Made by a program: the position numbers and the translations under genes. The notes below the pieces were generated by a model. That model was not told where the DNA came from. It saw only the letters and a list, made by a program, of their open reading frames with translations, and made no database searches. A stretch of 64,000 nucleotides of DNA, taken from the NCBI RefSeq assembly GCF_018603885.1, contig NZ_JAHGAW010000003.1, positions 62,001-126,000 of the forward strand, in the 5' to 3' direction. How positions within the stretch are numbered: position 1 is the stretch's first letter; each line of letters begins with the position of its first letter. The DNA is from Sphingobium nicotianae. Lineage in GTDB: Bacteria; Pseudomonadota; Alphaproteobacteria; Sphingomonadales; Sphingomonadaceae. Shown here one piece after another: positions 27,023-35,559 of the stretch.

Positions 27023-28102
27023 CTAGAAGAATTGATCTGCCGGCTTCACATGCTTGTCGTCGGTGCAGGCCGTGACAATGGCCTGCCACTCCGCGGGACT
27101 GAGCGACGGCGTGTAGCGATGGTCCTTGATCGCCGAATGCTCGAAGGCGGCCTTGCGAGCGCTCGAGACCGGATGCGAGGCCATCCAGCTCATCGATTCC
27201 TCGATCTTCTCGCCGCCGGACAACCTGGAGAGCTGGTCGAAGAAGGCGGCGGTCGGCAAAGGCGAGATGTTCGCGCGCTTGAGGGCCTCGATCGAATATC
27301 GGTCCGCCGCGCTTTCCGCGCTGCGGCTGTAGCTCATCGCCAGCAGCCCGTTGACCGTGCCGCCGACCTGCCCGTTGAAGCCGCCAAGCACGACGCTGAG
27401 GCCGAGCTGACGGACCAGCCCGGTCAGTGTATCGCGATGACGGACATGGCCGATCTCGTGCGCCAGCACGCCGGCCAGCTCGTCGGGCGACCTGGCCTGC
27501 TCGATCAGCTTGTCGAAGATGAGAATATGGCCGCCCGGCAGCGCGACGGCATTGACGATGGGGATGTTGGCGATGCCGATCTGGCGGATCGGTACGTCCT
27601 GGCCGAGCTGGCGCTGCAGCTTGTCGATTGCGGCGCGGCTGGCTGGCGTCTCGCACAGGCGCCCGCCGAAATCGCCGACCATCGCGTCGCCGAGACTGTC
27701 CTCCCAGCTTTGCGGAATATAAGGCGCCACCCATTCCGGCGCGCGCAGGATGACGAAGACGACCGCCGCCGCGACCGCGCCGAACAAGGCGACGGCACGC
27801 CACAGACCGATCCGGTCGATCATCCGGCCATAGCGCGCGACAAGCGGTAGGTGCGCGGCGAAATCCAGAGGCGGTGCCCCGGCAAAGCCCAGCCGCCAGC
27901 CCGGAACGTCGCGCAGGCCATAGACGGATCGCCCGCCGGTTCCGCTCAGCGGGACCAGATCACTCCACCGATGAGAGCCGGTGACACCGGACTCGAGGGT
28001 CAGGCTGAACCCGTCCGCGGTCCAGTCGATCCGCGGATGGCGGCGGCTCGCGCTGGTGCCGTCATAGTGCCAGATGCTCTCGTCGGGGCCGGCGCTCGTC
28101 AT
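27023..28102 (-). CDS. M48 family metallopeptidase, membrane anchored
   Basis: Seen: 359 residues. A soluble N-terminal domain (about 1-95, beta-rich, WHYDGTSASRRHPRI), one transmembrane helix (about 103-119), then a zinc peptidase with LAHEIGHVRHRD (His215, Glu216, His219) and a downstream ESAADRYS carrying the third ligand Glu. Known: M48 peptidases include HtpX and BepA; this shape, with one helix and a likely periplasmic catalytic domain, is common beside YjgN proteins. Start ATG 28102 preceded by AGGA seven bases upstream; it lies 17 bases after the YjgN stop. Confidence 0.9.
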   Translation of the reverse strand: MTSAGPDESIWHYDGTSASRRHPRIDWTADGFSLTLESGVTGSHRWSDLVPLSGTGGRSVYGLRDVPGWRLGFAGAPPLDFAAHLPLVARYGRMIDRIGLWRAVALFGAVAAAVVFVILRAPEWVAPYIPQSWEDSLGDAMVGDFGGRLCETPASRAAIDKLQRQLGQDVPIRQIGIANIPIVNAVALPGGHILIFDKLIEQARSPDELAGVLAHEIGHVRHRDTLTGLVRQLGLSVVLGGFNGQVGGTVNGLLAMSYSRSAESAADRYSIEALKRANISPLPTAAFFDQLSRLSGGEKIEESMSWMASHPVSSARKAAFEHSAIKDHRYTPSLSPAEWQAIVTACTDDKHVKPADQFF

Positions 28103-28118
28103 CTGCGCATCCTGCCCC

Positions 28119-29207
28119 TCAGATCGCCCCGAGATCGAAGGCATCGGCCAGACCCTCGCCTTGGCCGGGCGCGGCGGTGGTCGATTGGGTCAACTCGGAC
28201 AGGCTGATCTCGCCGGTCGCATCGAGATGCGTCACGAAGAATTTCCAGTGACGGTAGTTGAGGAAGATCAGGCCCACGCCGAGTGTGACGATGACGAGGC
28301 CGATGTCGCCAAGGATCAACTTGAACCAGTCCTTGGCGCGCGCATCGAACTCGAACTGTAGGGTCGATAGCGACATGCCGCCGACCACGACGCGGAAGAA
28401 TTTGGAGTAATAAGCCAGCGCGATCGCGCCCAGCGCGCCATAAATGGCCACCGCCATCATGATGATGAACAGGACAAATCCGACACCCTGGGCCTCGCCC
28501 GGACGCGGCACCGCGCCGCCCGCCGCCACGAATGCAGCGCCGATCATCCCCATCACCAGACTGAGCACGATGATGATGATCGGGAACAGATAGAAAAGCA
28601 GGAAACGCCTGAAGACGTCACCCGGCAGCGCAATCGCGTTGAAGGGATGAGGCCCAAAGCTCATCTTGTTCCAGCGGTCGTTCCACAGCGACACCATCGC
28701 CCAGGGGATCAGCAGGCCGAGTGCCGCCGAACCGACGATGTTGCGCCACACATAGGACCAGCCATAGCCCCAGCCCTTGTCGTTGCTGCCGCCGCGAATG
28801 CCGTGCCAGTAGGTGCGGCTGAGGCGGTAGCGCAGCATGCGGAACAGGGCGACGCCGCTCAGATAGAAGATCATGAAGCCGGAGAGGAGGGCGAGCGTGA
28901 CCGCAAGGACGCCGTGCCCCTGGAAGATCAGCGCCTGCATGCCGAATACGAGGAACAGATAGGGCGCGCCCAAAAGCAGCAGCACCAGCAGGAAGCCGAT
29001 GAACAGCTCAAGGCCCGTGCCCGTCCATTCCAGGGGCTCGTCGATGAAGCGGGTGTGGCTCCACAGATACTGCCGCGTGCGGGTCGTCCCCCAGAAGCGA
29101 TAGAAGCCCAGCGTGACGATGGTCAGCAGCAGGTTGGTGAAGGCGATCGGCGCGTAATCCTTCCACGTGCCGCTGAAGCCGAAGGCGCGCTGCCCGTCGT
29201 CACTCAT
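28119..29207 (-). CDS. YjgN/DUF898 family membrane protein
   Basis: Seen: 362 residues with about eight transmembrane segments. The repeated YjgN signature is clear: FGFSGTWKDYAPIAFTNLLL, TIVTLGFYRFWGTTRTRQYL, and LEWTGTGLELFIGF near the N-terminus, with a second copy-like region near the C-terminus (GLVIVTLGVGLIFLNYRHWK). Known: function of DUF898 is unknown. It is co-directional with, and 17 bases ahead of, an M48 peptidase gene, a pairing found in other proteobacteria, which suggests a joint membrane function. Confidence 0.9.
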   Translation of the reverse strand: MSDDGQRAFGFSGTWKDYAPIAFTNLLLTIVTLGFYRFWGTTRTRQYLWSHTRFIDEPLEWTGTGLELFIGFLLVLLLLGAPYLFLVFGMQALIFQGHGVLAVTLALLSGFMIFYLSGVALFRMLRYRLSRTYWHGIRGGSNDKGWGYGWSYVWRNIVGSAALGLLIPWAMVSLWNDRWNKMSFGPHPFNAIALPGDVFRRFLLFYLFPIIIIVLSLVMGMIGAAFVAAGGAVPRPGEAQGVGFVLFIIMMAVAIYGALGAIALAYYSKFFRVVVGGMSLSTLQFEFDARAKDWFKLILGDIGLVIVTLGVGLIFLNYRHWKFFVTHLDATGEISLSELTQSTTAAPGQGEGLADAFDLGAI

Positions 29208-29341
29208 TCCGATTTCTCCCCCCAGGAAACGCTCCGCTCAGCACAGACACCGGACCGCAAGTGCCTGTCAAGAAAGGCGGCAACGATATATTTGCGGTTG
29301 TGGATCAATATGGGCCTGATCCAGCGGGGAGCAGAGCTGAC

Positions 29342-30109
29342 GTGAGCGGACCTTCATCCGGTGCCTTGGCATCCGGCGCAGCGGCACAGCTGACGGCGCG
29401 GGGCTGGCAGCCCAGCAAGTTCGCCCTGCGCGGCGGACGCTGGCTCAGCGCGCCCGGCGAGGTCAATGTCGCCTCACGCCTGTTCGCCGACCGCGCCGTC
29501 ACCAATTATGTCGCCGCGATCCGCGATTTCGCCCATGGCGCACTCGCCGATCTGGGCTGCGGCAATGCTCCGCTGGCCGGCGTCTATGCGCCTTATGTCG
29601 AGAGCATGCTCTGGGTCGACTGGCCGGGCAGCCTGCATCAGAAAGTCGCGCTCGACGTCAGTCAGGACCTCAACCAGCCACTCGCGATCGAAAGCGCCTC
29701 GCTCGACACCGTGCTATTGACCGACGTGCTGGAGCATATCGCGCGACCCGACGACCTCATTGCCGAGCTGCGTCGCATCCTGCGCCCGGGCGGTCGCGCG
29801 ATCATCGGCGTGCCCTTCCTCTACTGGCTGCACGAGGAGCCGCACGACCATCATCGCTACACGATCCACAAGCTGCGCGATTTCGCCGCCGCCCATGGCT
29901 TCGCCGTTCTGCGCGAACAGGTGAACGGGGGTGGGCTGGATGTCGTCCGCGATCTTCTGACCAAGCTGGCTTATGCCGAGCGCTTCCCGCTCCCGGCCTG
30001 GCTGGTCCATCATGCAACGGGCGCGCTGTTCGCTCCGCTGGGTCCGGTGAGTCGCCGCGCGCATAACGCAATGCCGATGGGCTATACAGTGGTGTGGGGC
30101 GTCGACTGA
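29342..30109 (+). CDS. Class I SAM-dependent methyltransferase
   Basis: Seen: 255 residues. SAM site ALADLGCGNAPLAGVYAPYV near residue 75, then SLDTVLLTDVLEHIARPDDL and RRILRPGGRAIIGVPFLYWL, the normal order of motifs I to III for methyltransferase type 11; a HEEPHDHHRYT stretch follows. Start GTG 29342 behind GGGGAGCAGAG fits better than an in-frame ATG at 29261. Substrate unknown; the EEPHDHHRYT motif is frequent in methyltransferases linked to envelope glycans. Divergent from the YjgN gene and expressed alone. Confidence 0.87.
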   Translation: MSGPSSGALASGAAAQLTARGWQPSKFALRGGRWLSAPGEVNVASRLFADRAVTNYVAAIRDFAHGALADLGCGNAPLAGVYAPYVESMLWVDWPGSLHQKVALDVSQDLNQPLAIESASLDTVLLTDVLEHIARPDDLIAELRRILRPGGRAIIGVPFLYWLHEEPHDHHRYTIHKLRDFAAAHGFAVLREQVNGGGLDVVRDLLTKLAYAERFPLPAWLVHHATGALFAPLGPVSRRAHNAMPMGYTVVWGVD

Positions 30110-30239
30110 CGAACAGGATAGAAGGATCGCCACAGGAACAACGTCCCTTGACAGCGCAGCCGTCGCCATGCGCTCGCCGCAATACGACCTGAGTCAGTTG
30201 GTCAATTCGCCCCCAGCCGTCATCCGCAGCGGCGACGCT

Positions 30240-30953
30240 TTAGACCGTATAGCGATGCAGTCCCCGCCCCTCGCGCCGCAGCCAGGCGCGCGCCGCATCG
30301 GGGTCGGCGGGCGAGATCTCGCGGACCAGCGCATGAAACTCCGGCCCGTGGTGCATATGCTTGAGATGCGCGACTTCATGCGCAACGGTGGCGAGGCGGA
30401 CGTGCGGCGGCGCGAGGATCAGCCGCCAGCTATAGCGTATGTCGCCACTTGACGAGCAGCTCCCCCAGCGCGCGCGCGGATCGCCGATCGAGACACCCCG
30501 CAACGGCAGGCCGTGCCGTGCCGCGAGTGCCATGGTCTCCTCGGCCAACACCGTCCCGGCCCGGGCCTTGAGCCAGCGCAGCGTGCGCGTACCGGCATGG
30601 TCGCTCGGCCCGCCGACCAGAAGCTGTCCTTCCTCGCGCCGGACCTGCCGCCCTGGCAGGCCGGTCGTGACGATGCGCAGCGTCTCGCCCTCGACCGGCA
30701 CCAGCGCGCCCGCGCCCAGCACGATCGGGCAACCGGCACGGCTGCGCTGATCCTCGACCCAGCCGCTCTGCTCCTGCGCCCAGGCAAGCGCGGCGCGGAT
30801 CGAGGCGCGCACCGGAATCGTGAGCAGCGCGCGATCGGCGAGCCCATCGAACCGCAGCTTCATCCGCCGCGAGCGCGCATTGCGCTGGACGATCAGCGCG
30901 ATGACGTCGCCATCGGCGAGCGGGAGAGCATGCTCAGAGCGGCTGCTCGACAA
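30240..30953 (-). CDS. YgjP-like metallopeptidase (M48/SprT-related, DUF45)
   Basis: Seen: 237 residues. RNARSRRMKLRFD at the N-terminus, then RARWGSCSSSGDIRYSWRL and LATVAHEVAHLKHMHHGPEF with His192, Glu193, His196 and a further HH pair, the signature of YgjP zinc peptidases. Known: members are found next to restriction-modification or core genes; physiological substrate unknown. The start overlaps the stop of the YcgN gene by 20 bases, so it ends a coupled SCO1-YcgN-YgjP run. Confidence 0.9.
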   Translation of the reverse strand: MSSSRSEHALPLADGDVIALIVQRNARSRRMKLRFDGLADRALLTIPVRASIRAALAWAQEQSGWVEDQRSRAGCPIVLGAGALVPVEGETLRIVTTGLPGRQVRREEGQLLVGGPSDHAGTRTLRWLKARAGTVLAEETMALAARHGLPLRGVSIGDPRARWGSCSSSGDIRYSWRLILAPPHVRLATVAHEVAHLKHMHHGPEFHALVREISPADPDAARAWLRREGRGLHRYTV

Positions 30954-31359
30954 TGTGATTCTCCAGATCCCCGGCGAGCGTCTCGGAAATCACGCGGCCG
31001 CGCACGCTGTGGCCGCCCTCGTGAATCGCCTCGCGATCGCCGCAGATGAGATAATGCCAGTCCGGCAGCGGCTTGCCCTCGGCGCGGCGCACATAGGCGC
31101 AGGTTTCAGGCAGCCAGTTGATGCCGGCAAGCTTCGCCGGCGTCAGGCGCAGGCAATCGGGCACATAGGCGCGGCGATGCCGGTAGTTCGAACATTGCCC
31201 GCTCTGCGTGTCGAGCAGGCGGCAGGCGACGTTTGTCGGATAGATGCGGCCGGTGTCGAAATCCTCGACCTTGTGCAGGCAGCATTTGCCGCAGCCGTCG
31301 CACAGCGCCTCCCACTGCGCGCGGTCGAGCGTCTCGAGCGGTTGTTCCCAGAAGTTCAT
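30934..31359 (-). CDS. YcgN-type cysteine-cluster protein (UPF0260)
   Basis: Seen: 141 residues. CDGCGKCCLHKVEDFDTGRI near residue 20, then NVACRLLD, GQCSNYRHR, VPDCLRLTP, LPETCAYVR and HYLICGDREAIH, the full cysteine pattern of YcgN. Known: probably binds a zinc or iron-sulfur cofactor; role unknown. Start overlaps the SCO1 stop by four bases. It belongs to the wider YkgJ cysteine-cluster group, of which another member lies at 47934-48494. Confidence 0.92.
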   Translation of the reverse strand: MNFWEQPLETLDRAQWEALCDGCGKCCLHKVEDFDTGRIYPTNVACRLLDTQSGQCSNYRHRRAYVPDCLRLTPAKLAGINWLPETCAYVRRAEGKPLPDWHYLICGDREAIHEGGHSVRGRVISETLAGDLENHIVEQPL

Positions 31360-31988
31360 CGCACGAACTGGTCGAGGAAATCGCGCACGGCGACTGCGGA
31401 CGCATCCTCCTTCGCGTCCGCCTCGCCGATCGGCACGAGCGCGATCGGCTTGCCGTCCGGGCCGAACAGGAACGGCGTGCGCGTGTGGTTGACCAGATAG
31501 TCCTGCGTCGCCTTCTGGTCGCCCTCCTTGGACGAGACGACGACGAACGCCTTCTTCACCGCCTCGATCTGCTCGGGCGTACCGGTGAGGCCGATCAGCT
31601 TCTTGTGGAAGGCGGACACATAAGGCTTGAGCACAGCCGGTGTGTCGCGCTGCGGATCGACGGTGATGAAGATCGGCTGGATCTTCGCCGCTTTGACAGG
31701 ATCAGACTTTTCCAGCATCCGGTAGCCGGCCATGATGTCGCGCAGATCGAGCGGGCAGACGTCCGGGCAATAGGTATAGCCGAAATAGACGATGCGATAC
31801 TTGCCGGCGAAATCCGCCCAGCGCACCGTCTTGCCGTCCTGATCCGTCAGCGTGAAATCGCCGCCGATCCTGGCGCCGGCGAGATTGCCCTGCGGTGCGG
31901 CTTGAGACTGGTTGGACGCGCTTTGCTGACAAGCGGCGAGCGCCAGCGCGGCAAGGAGAGCCACCGAGTTTTTGTAGGCTTTGTTCAT
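31356..31988 (-). CDS. SCO1/SenC-type copper chaperone lipoprotein
   Basis: Seen: 210 residues. Lipobox ALAAC with Cys20; thioredoxin fold with copper site YCPDVCP (Cys74, Cys78) and a downstream His in YLVNHTRTPFLF. FITVDPQRDTPAVLKPYV is typical. Known: SCO proteins deliver copper to the CuA site of cytochrome c oxidase in the periplasm. Start 31988 puts the signal peptide at the front; an ATG at 32003 would add five residues. First gene of a run with YcgN and YgjP. No oxidase subunit genes are nearby. Confidence 0.93.
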   Translation of the reverse strand: MNKAYKNSVALLAALALAACQQSASNQSQAAPQGNLAGARIGGDFTLTDQDGKTVRWADFAGKYRIVYFGYTYCPDVCPLDLRDIMAGYRMLEKSDPVKAAKIQPIFITVDPQRDTPAVLKPYVSAFHKKLIGLTGTPEQIEAVKKAFVVVSSKEGDQKATQDYLVNHTRTPFLFGPDGKPIALVPIGEADAKEDASAVAVRDFLDQFVR

Positions 31989-32053
31989 GACATGGCCAGC
32001 CATGCCCTGCTATTGGGGCCAGTGCAACCGCAGGATACAGGGGAACAGACCAC

Positions 32054-32692
32054 GTGACGCAGCTTCGCCGAGACCGCAGGATGCGGGCAGCCATCGCCTG
32101 GCTTGCCCTGGTGATGACGGCCTTTCTCGGTCTCCTGACCTCCCAGCCGGCGGCGGCGCAATTCTCGGACAGCTACAAGTTCCTCGAGGCGGTCCGCAAA
32201 GGCGATAATGACAAGATCCTCAAGGCGCTGGAAGGCGCCGGCGTCACGCCGATCAACACCAAGGACCGCACGACGGGGGAGACGGCGTTGCTGATCGTGA
32301 TCGGCAAGCGCGACGTCATCATGACCAACTATCTGCTCGCGCGCGGCGCCCGGGTCGATCTCACCGACAATCTTGGCCGCTCCCCGCTGATGCTCGCCGT
32401 CGAGAAGCGCTTCACCGATGGCGCGCTGTTGCTGCTGTCGAAGAAGGCCAACCCCAACCAGACCAACAGCAGCGGGGAAACCCCGCTCATCCGCGCGGTG
32501 CAGATGCGCGATCTCGAAATGGTGCGGCTGCTGCTCGGCAATGGCGGCGATCCGACCCGTCGCGATACGATCGCCGGCATGTCGGCGATCGATTATGCAC
32601 AGCATGGCTCGCCGGTGCCCGGCATGCTCGAAGCCCTCACCGCCAAGCAGAAGGCCGCCCCGAACAAGGCCGTGCAGGGGCCGACGCTGTAG
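32054..32692 (+). CDS. Secreted ankyrin-repeat protein
   Basis: Seen: 212 residues with a signal peptide ending QPAAAQF. Four ankyrin-type repeats lie between about residues 40 and 185, for example GETALLIVIGKRDVIMTNYL, GRSPLMLAVEKRFTDGALLL and GETPLIRAVQMRDLEMVRLL. Known: ankyrin repeats bind proteins; periplasmic members often modulate enzymes or stress resistance. Start GTG 32054; an ATG at 32081 would shorten the n-region of the signal peptide. Divergent from SCO1 with a 65-base gap. Confidence 0.88.
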   Translation: MTQLRRDRRMRAAIAWLALVMTAFLGLLTSQPAAAQFSDSYKFLEAVRKGDNDKILKALEGAGVTPINTKDRTTGETALLIVIGKRDVIMTNYLLARGARVDLTDNLGRSPLMLAVEKRFTDGALLLLSKKANPNQTNSSGETPLIRAVQMRDLEMVRLLLGNGGDPTRRDTIAGMSAIDYAQHGSPVPGMLEALTAKQKAAPNKAVQGPTL

Positions 32693-32703
32693 CGAACGAG
32701 GAC

Positions 32704-33420
32704 TTACCAGGGAACGGTCTTGCCGTCGCGATCCAGATAGTCGAGTCCGGGCTTCGTCCGCTTCGATAGCAGCAGGTCGACGAGTTTCGGGGCGCTCTCT
32801 TCGAGCGTGAAGGGCGCGTCCGGTCCACCCAGGTCGGTCTTGATCCAGCCCGGCGCCATCAGCAGCATCGCGCGCGAATCCCTGGTTTCTCGCGCGGCGA
32901 AGCTCTTCATGAGCATGTTCAGCGCCGCCTTGCTCGCGCGATAGAGGTCGCGCATTCCGACCGTATTGTTGGCGATGCTGCCCTGTCCGGACGACATGAC
33001 GCCGATCAGGCCATCCGCAGGGACGAGATTTTCGAGCGCATCGATCACGCGCATGGGACTGAGCGCGTTCGTCAGCATGACCTGCAGAAACTCGTCCGTC
33101 GCGATGTCGCCGATCCGCGCCTGTTGATCGCCCGTCGCGATCCCCGCGTTCACGAACAGCATGTCGAGAGATCGGCCCGACAACCGGTTGCGCAGCGCAC
33201 CGATCTCATCGGGCTCGGTGATGTCGAGGGTTTCGATTTCAAGCCGGGCCCGATGAAGGTCGGAAAGGTCATGCAGTCCGGTGCGGCCGCGCGATCGTAC
33301 CGTGCCGATCACCTGCCAGTCTCGCCTCAGAAATTCGGCTGCGATCGCAAGCCCGAGGCCGCGGGACGCGCCAACGATCAGGATCGTACCGGCAGCGGGT
33401 TGGATTGATCGGTCGGGCAT
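32704..33420 (-). CDS. Short-chain dehydrogenase/reductase
   Basis: Seen: 238 residues. Cofactor motif ILIVGASRGLGLAIAAEFLR (TGxxxGxG variant with VGA), the FVNAGIA motif near residue 90 (NNAG variant), MSSGQGSI with the catalytic Ser, YRASKAALNM with Tyr and Lys. Complete SDR with no truncation. Known: NAD(P)-dependent oxidoreductase of the C-factor-like group; substrate cannot be inferred. Convergent with the ankyrin gene (11-base gap). Confidence 0.9.
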   Translation of the reverse strand: MPDRSIQPAAGTILIVGASRGLGLAIAAEFLRRDWQVIGTVRSRGRTGLHDLSDLHRARLEIETLDITEPDEIGALRNRLSGRSLDMLFVNAGIATGDQQARIGDIATDEFLQVMLTNALSPMRVIDALENLVPADGLIGVMSSGQGSIANNTVGMRDLYRASKAALNMLMKSFAARETRDSRAMLLMAPGWIKTDLGGPDAPFTLEESAPKLVDLLLSKRTKPGLDYLDRDGKTVPW

Positions 33421-33570
33421 GGGCTGACCTCGTGCCTTTTCGTTTGAATTCGCCGTCGGACGAATGATCTTCTAGGAACATGAGGGCCTGAACGCCAGCA
33501 CCAGCGACGGGGAACAGACAGGGCGCCACCGCCTCGAGGAACCGGCACCGCAACCTCGCGTTGTCCTGTC

Positions 33571-35508
33571 ATGTCATCCGATCGCGCTGCACCGGGCCTC
33601 GCGCGCGTCAAGGCCCGCTGGCACAGTGTCCGGCCCTGGCAGCGTGGGCTGCTCGTCCTTCTCGTCCTCCTGATCGCGCTGGTCCTCCTTGTCGGCAGCT
33701 TCCCGGCAAGCCTTGCCAGGCCCTGGGCGGAGCGGCGCCTTGCTGCCCGCTTCGGCGCGCCGGTCTCGATCGGGTCGATGGCGCGGTCGCCCTTCTTCTC
33801 CTTCTCGCCGCGGATCATCCTGCGTGACGTGCGCATCGCGCAGCCGGGCTGGGCCGGGCCTGGCGATCTGATGCGGGCCGGCGCACTGGAGGTGCGAGTG
33901 CCGCTGCTGCCGATCTTGTTCGGGCGCGGCATGCGGATCGAGGCCCTGCAGGCGCGCGACGTCACTCTGGCGCTCGTCCGCGAGGCATCGGGCCGTGCCA
34001 ACTGGAAGCGTGGCGGGTCGTCCGGCGGCACCGGTCAGGGTCTTTCGGATGTGAGCATCACCAACGGCCGCTTCACGCTAAAGGACGGCAAGCGCTTCCT
34101 GACCCTCGCCGGCCACATCGATGCGGATCGCCAGCATGGCCTCATCCTCCGCGGCGAAGGCCGCTTCCGTGACAGTCCCGCAAGTCTCGTCCTGACCGGC
34201 CCGGCTATCCCGGTGCGCGGCATGCGCGATCCCTATCCGGTCGCGCTGGCGCTGCGCTCTCCGTTGCTGACCCTTGATGTCCGGGGCATCATGGCCGGCG
34301 CGCTCAATATGCGCGACATGACGCTCCAGGTGAGCGCGCGGGCGCCCTCGCTCAAATATCTCGACGACATCATAGAGGCCGGGCTGTTCGGCTCGCAGCC
34401 GATCGACCTTACCGCGCGTCTGCGCCACAACGGGCGCGACTGGACGATCGAGCGGATTGCCGGGCGCGTTGGCCGTTCCCTCATGCGCGGCAGGGCGCAG
34501 ATCGACAAGCGTGACGGGCGCACCAAGGTGGACGCCGACATCGTCTTCAGCCAGCTCGATTTCGACGATCTGGCCGACGACGAAGGCCTCGCGGAGCACC
34601 GCGCGATGAAGGTGCGGATCGGCCCGCGCGTGCTCCCCGATACGCGCGTCAATCTCTCCAAGGTCGGGCCGACCGACGGCACGATCCGCTTCACGGCGCA
34701 GCGCCTGCTATTCAGGGACGAGTCGGTCTTCCGCTCATTGCGCGGGACGATCCGGCTCGACCATAAGCGCCTCAGCATCGATGACATCGAGGCTGGCCTG
34801 ACCAACGGGCGGATGACCGGGCGGCTGGTGGTGGATCATCGCACCGGCGCGTCGCCGCTCGTCGACATGGATCTCCAGTTCCGCGACGGCCGGCTCGGAC
34901 CGCTGCTCGATGCGAGCGACAAGGTCGATGCCCCGTTCGGCGCGCGGATCGCGCTCGCCGGGCGAGGCGACACGCTGCGCGAGGCGCTCGCCCGGTCGGA
35001 CGGGCATGTCGGGCTGGTGGCGGGCAATGGCCATGTCTCGCGACTGGTCGCCGCCGTGTTGGCCCAGGACATGGGCAAGACGATCGGCGCCGCGCTCGGC
35101 GATGGCAGCGACCAGGTGCCGCTGCGCTGCATCGCGCTCGGCTTCGCGGCGAAGCAGGGACGGCTGACGGCCGCGCCCTTCCTGATCGAGACCGCCGCCG
35201 CGCGCAGCCGGGGCGAAGGGGCGATCGATCTCGATGGCGAGCGCATTGCCCTCGCCATCGGCGGCACGGCGCGCAAGGGCAGCGGGCTCCCGATCGTCGA
35301 CCCGATCCGGATCGGCGGCACCTTGTCTCAACCCAGCGTCGATCTCGCCTCGACCGGAGACGGCAAGGGCGCCGGCGGCCTATTGGGCGCGGTGGTCAAG
35401 TCGATCGGTGGCGCGCTGGGCCTGACCGAGAAGAAGGGGCCGACGGTCAACGCCACCGGGCCGGTCGATTGCGCCGCCGTCTCGCGGCATGTGCTGCGGG
35501 CGAGGTAG
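33571..35508 (+). CDS. AsmA family protein
   Basis: Seen: 645 residues. One transmembrane helix (about 24-44), then repeated beta-strand segments typical of AsmA: VRIAQPGWAGPGDLMRAGAL, RVPLLPILFGRGMRIEALQA, NWKRGG, and the C-terminal AsmA_2-like GHVGLVAGNGHVS and QGRLTAAPFLIETAAARSRG. Known: AsmA/TamB-like proteins form periplasmic bridges that carry phospholipid to the outer membrane. Expressed alone; converges with dinB. Start 33571 fits the helix position. Confidence 0.9.
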   Translation: MSSDRAAPGLARVKARWHSVRPWQRGLLVLLVLLIALVLLVGSFPASLARPWAERRLAARFGAPVSIGSMARSPFFSFSPRIILRDVRIAQPGWAGPGDLMRAGALEVRVPLLPILFGRGMRIEALQARDVTLALVREASGRANWKRGGSSGGTGQGLSDVSITNGRFTLKDGKRFLTLAGHIDADRQHGLILRGEGRFRDSPASLVLTGPAIPVRGMRDPYPVALALRSPLLTLDVRGIMAGALNMRDMTLQVSARAPSLKYLDDIIEAGLFGSQPIDLTARLRHNGRDWTIERIAGRVGRSLMRGRAQIDKRDGRTKVDADIVFSQLDFDDLADDEGLAEHRAMKVRIGPRVLPDTRVNLSKVGPTDGTIRFTAQRLLFRDESVFRSLRGTIRLDHKRLSIDDIEAGLTNGRMTGRLVVDHRTGASPLVDMDLQFRDGRLGPLLDASDKVDAPFGARIALAGRGDTLREALARSDGHVGLVAGNGHVSRLVAAVLAQDMGKTIGAALGDGSDQVPLRCIALGFAAKQGRLTAAPFLIETAAARSRGEGAIDLDGERIALAIGGTARKGSGLPIVDPIRIGGTLSQPSVDLASTGDGKGAGGLLGAVVKSIGGALGLTEKKGPTVNATGPVDCAAVSRHVLRAR

Positions 35509-35559
35509 CGGCGCCCACCTTCCAAAACTCCTGACACAATCACGACCCGGCCATCCCGT

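Noticed and set aside
34735..35331. Minus-strand frame inside the AsmA gene
   Set aside because: Shadow of the plus-strand gene; composition is Arg/Asp/Glu-rich with no motif.
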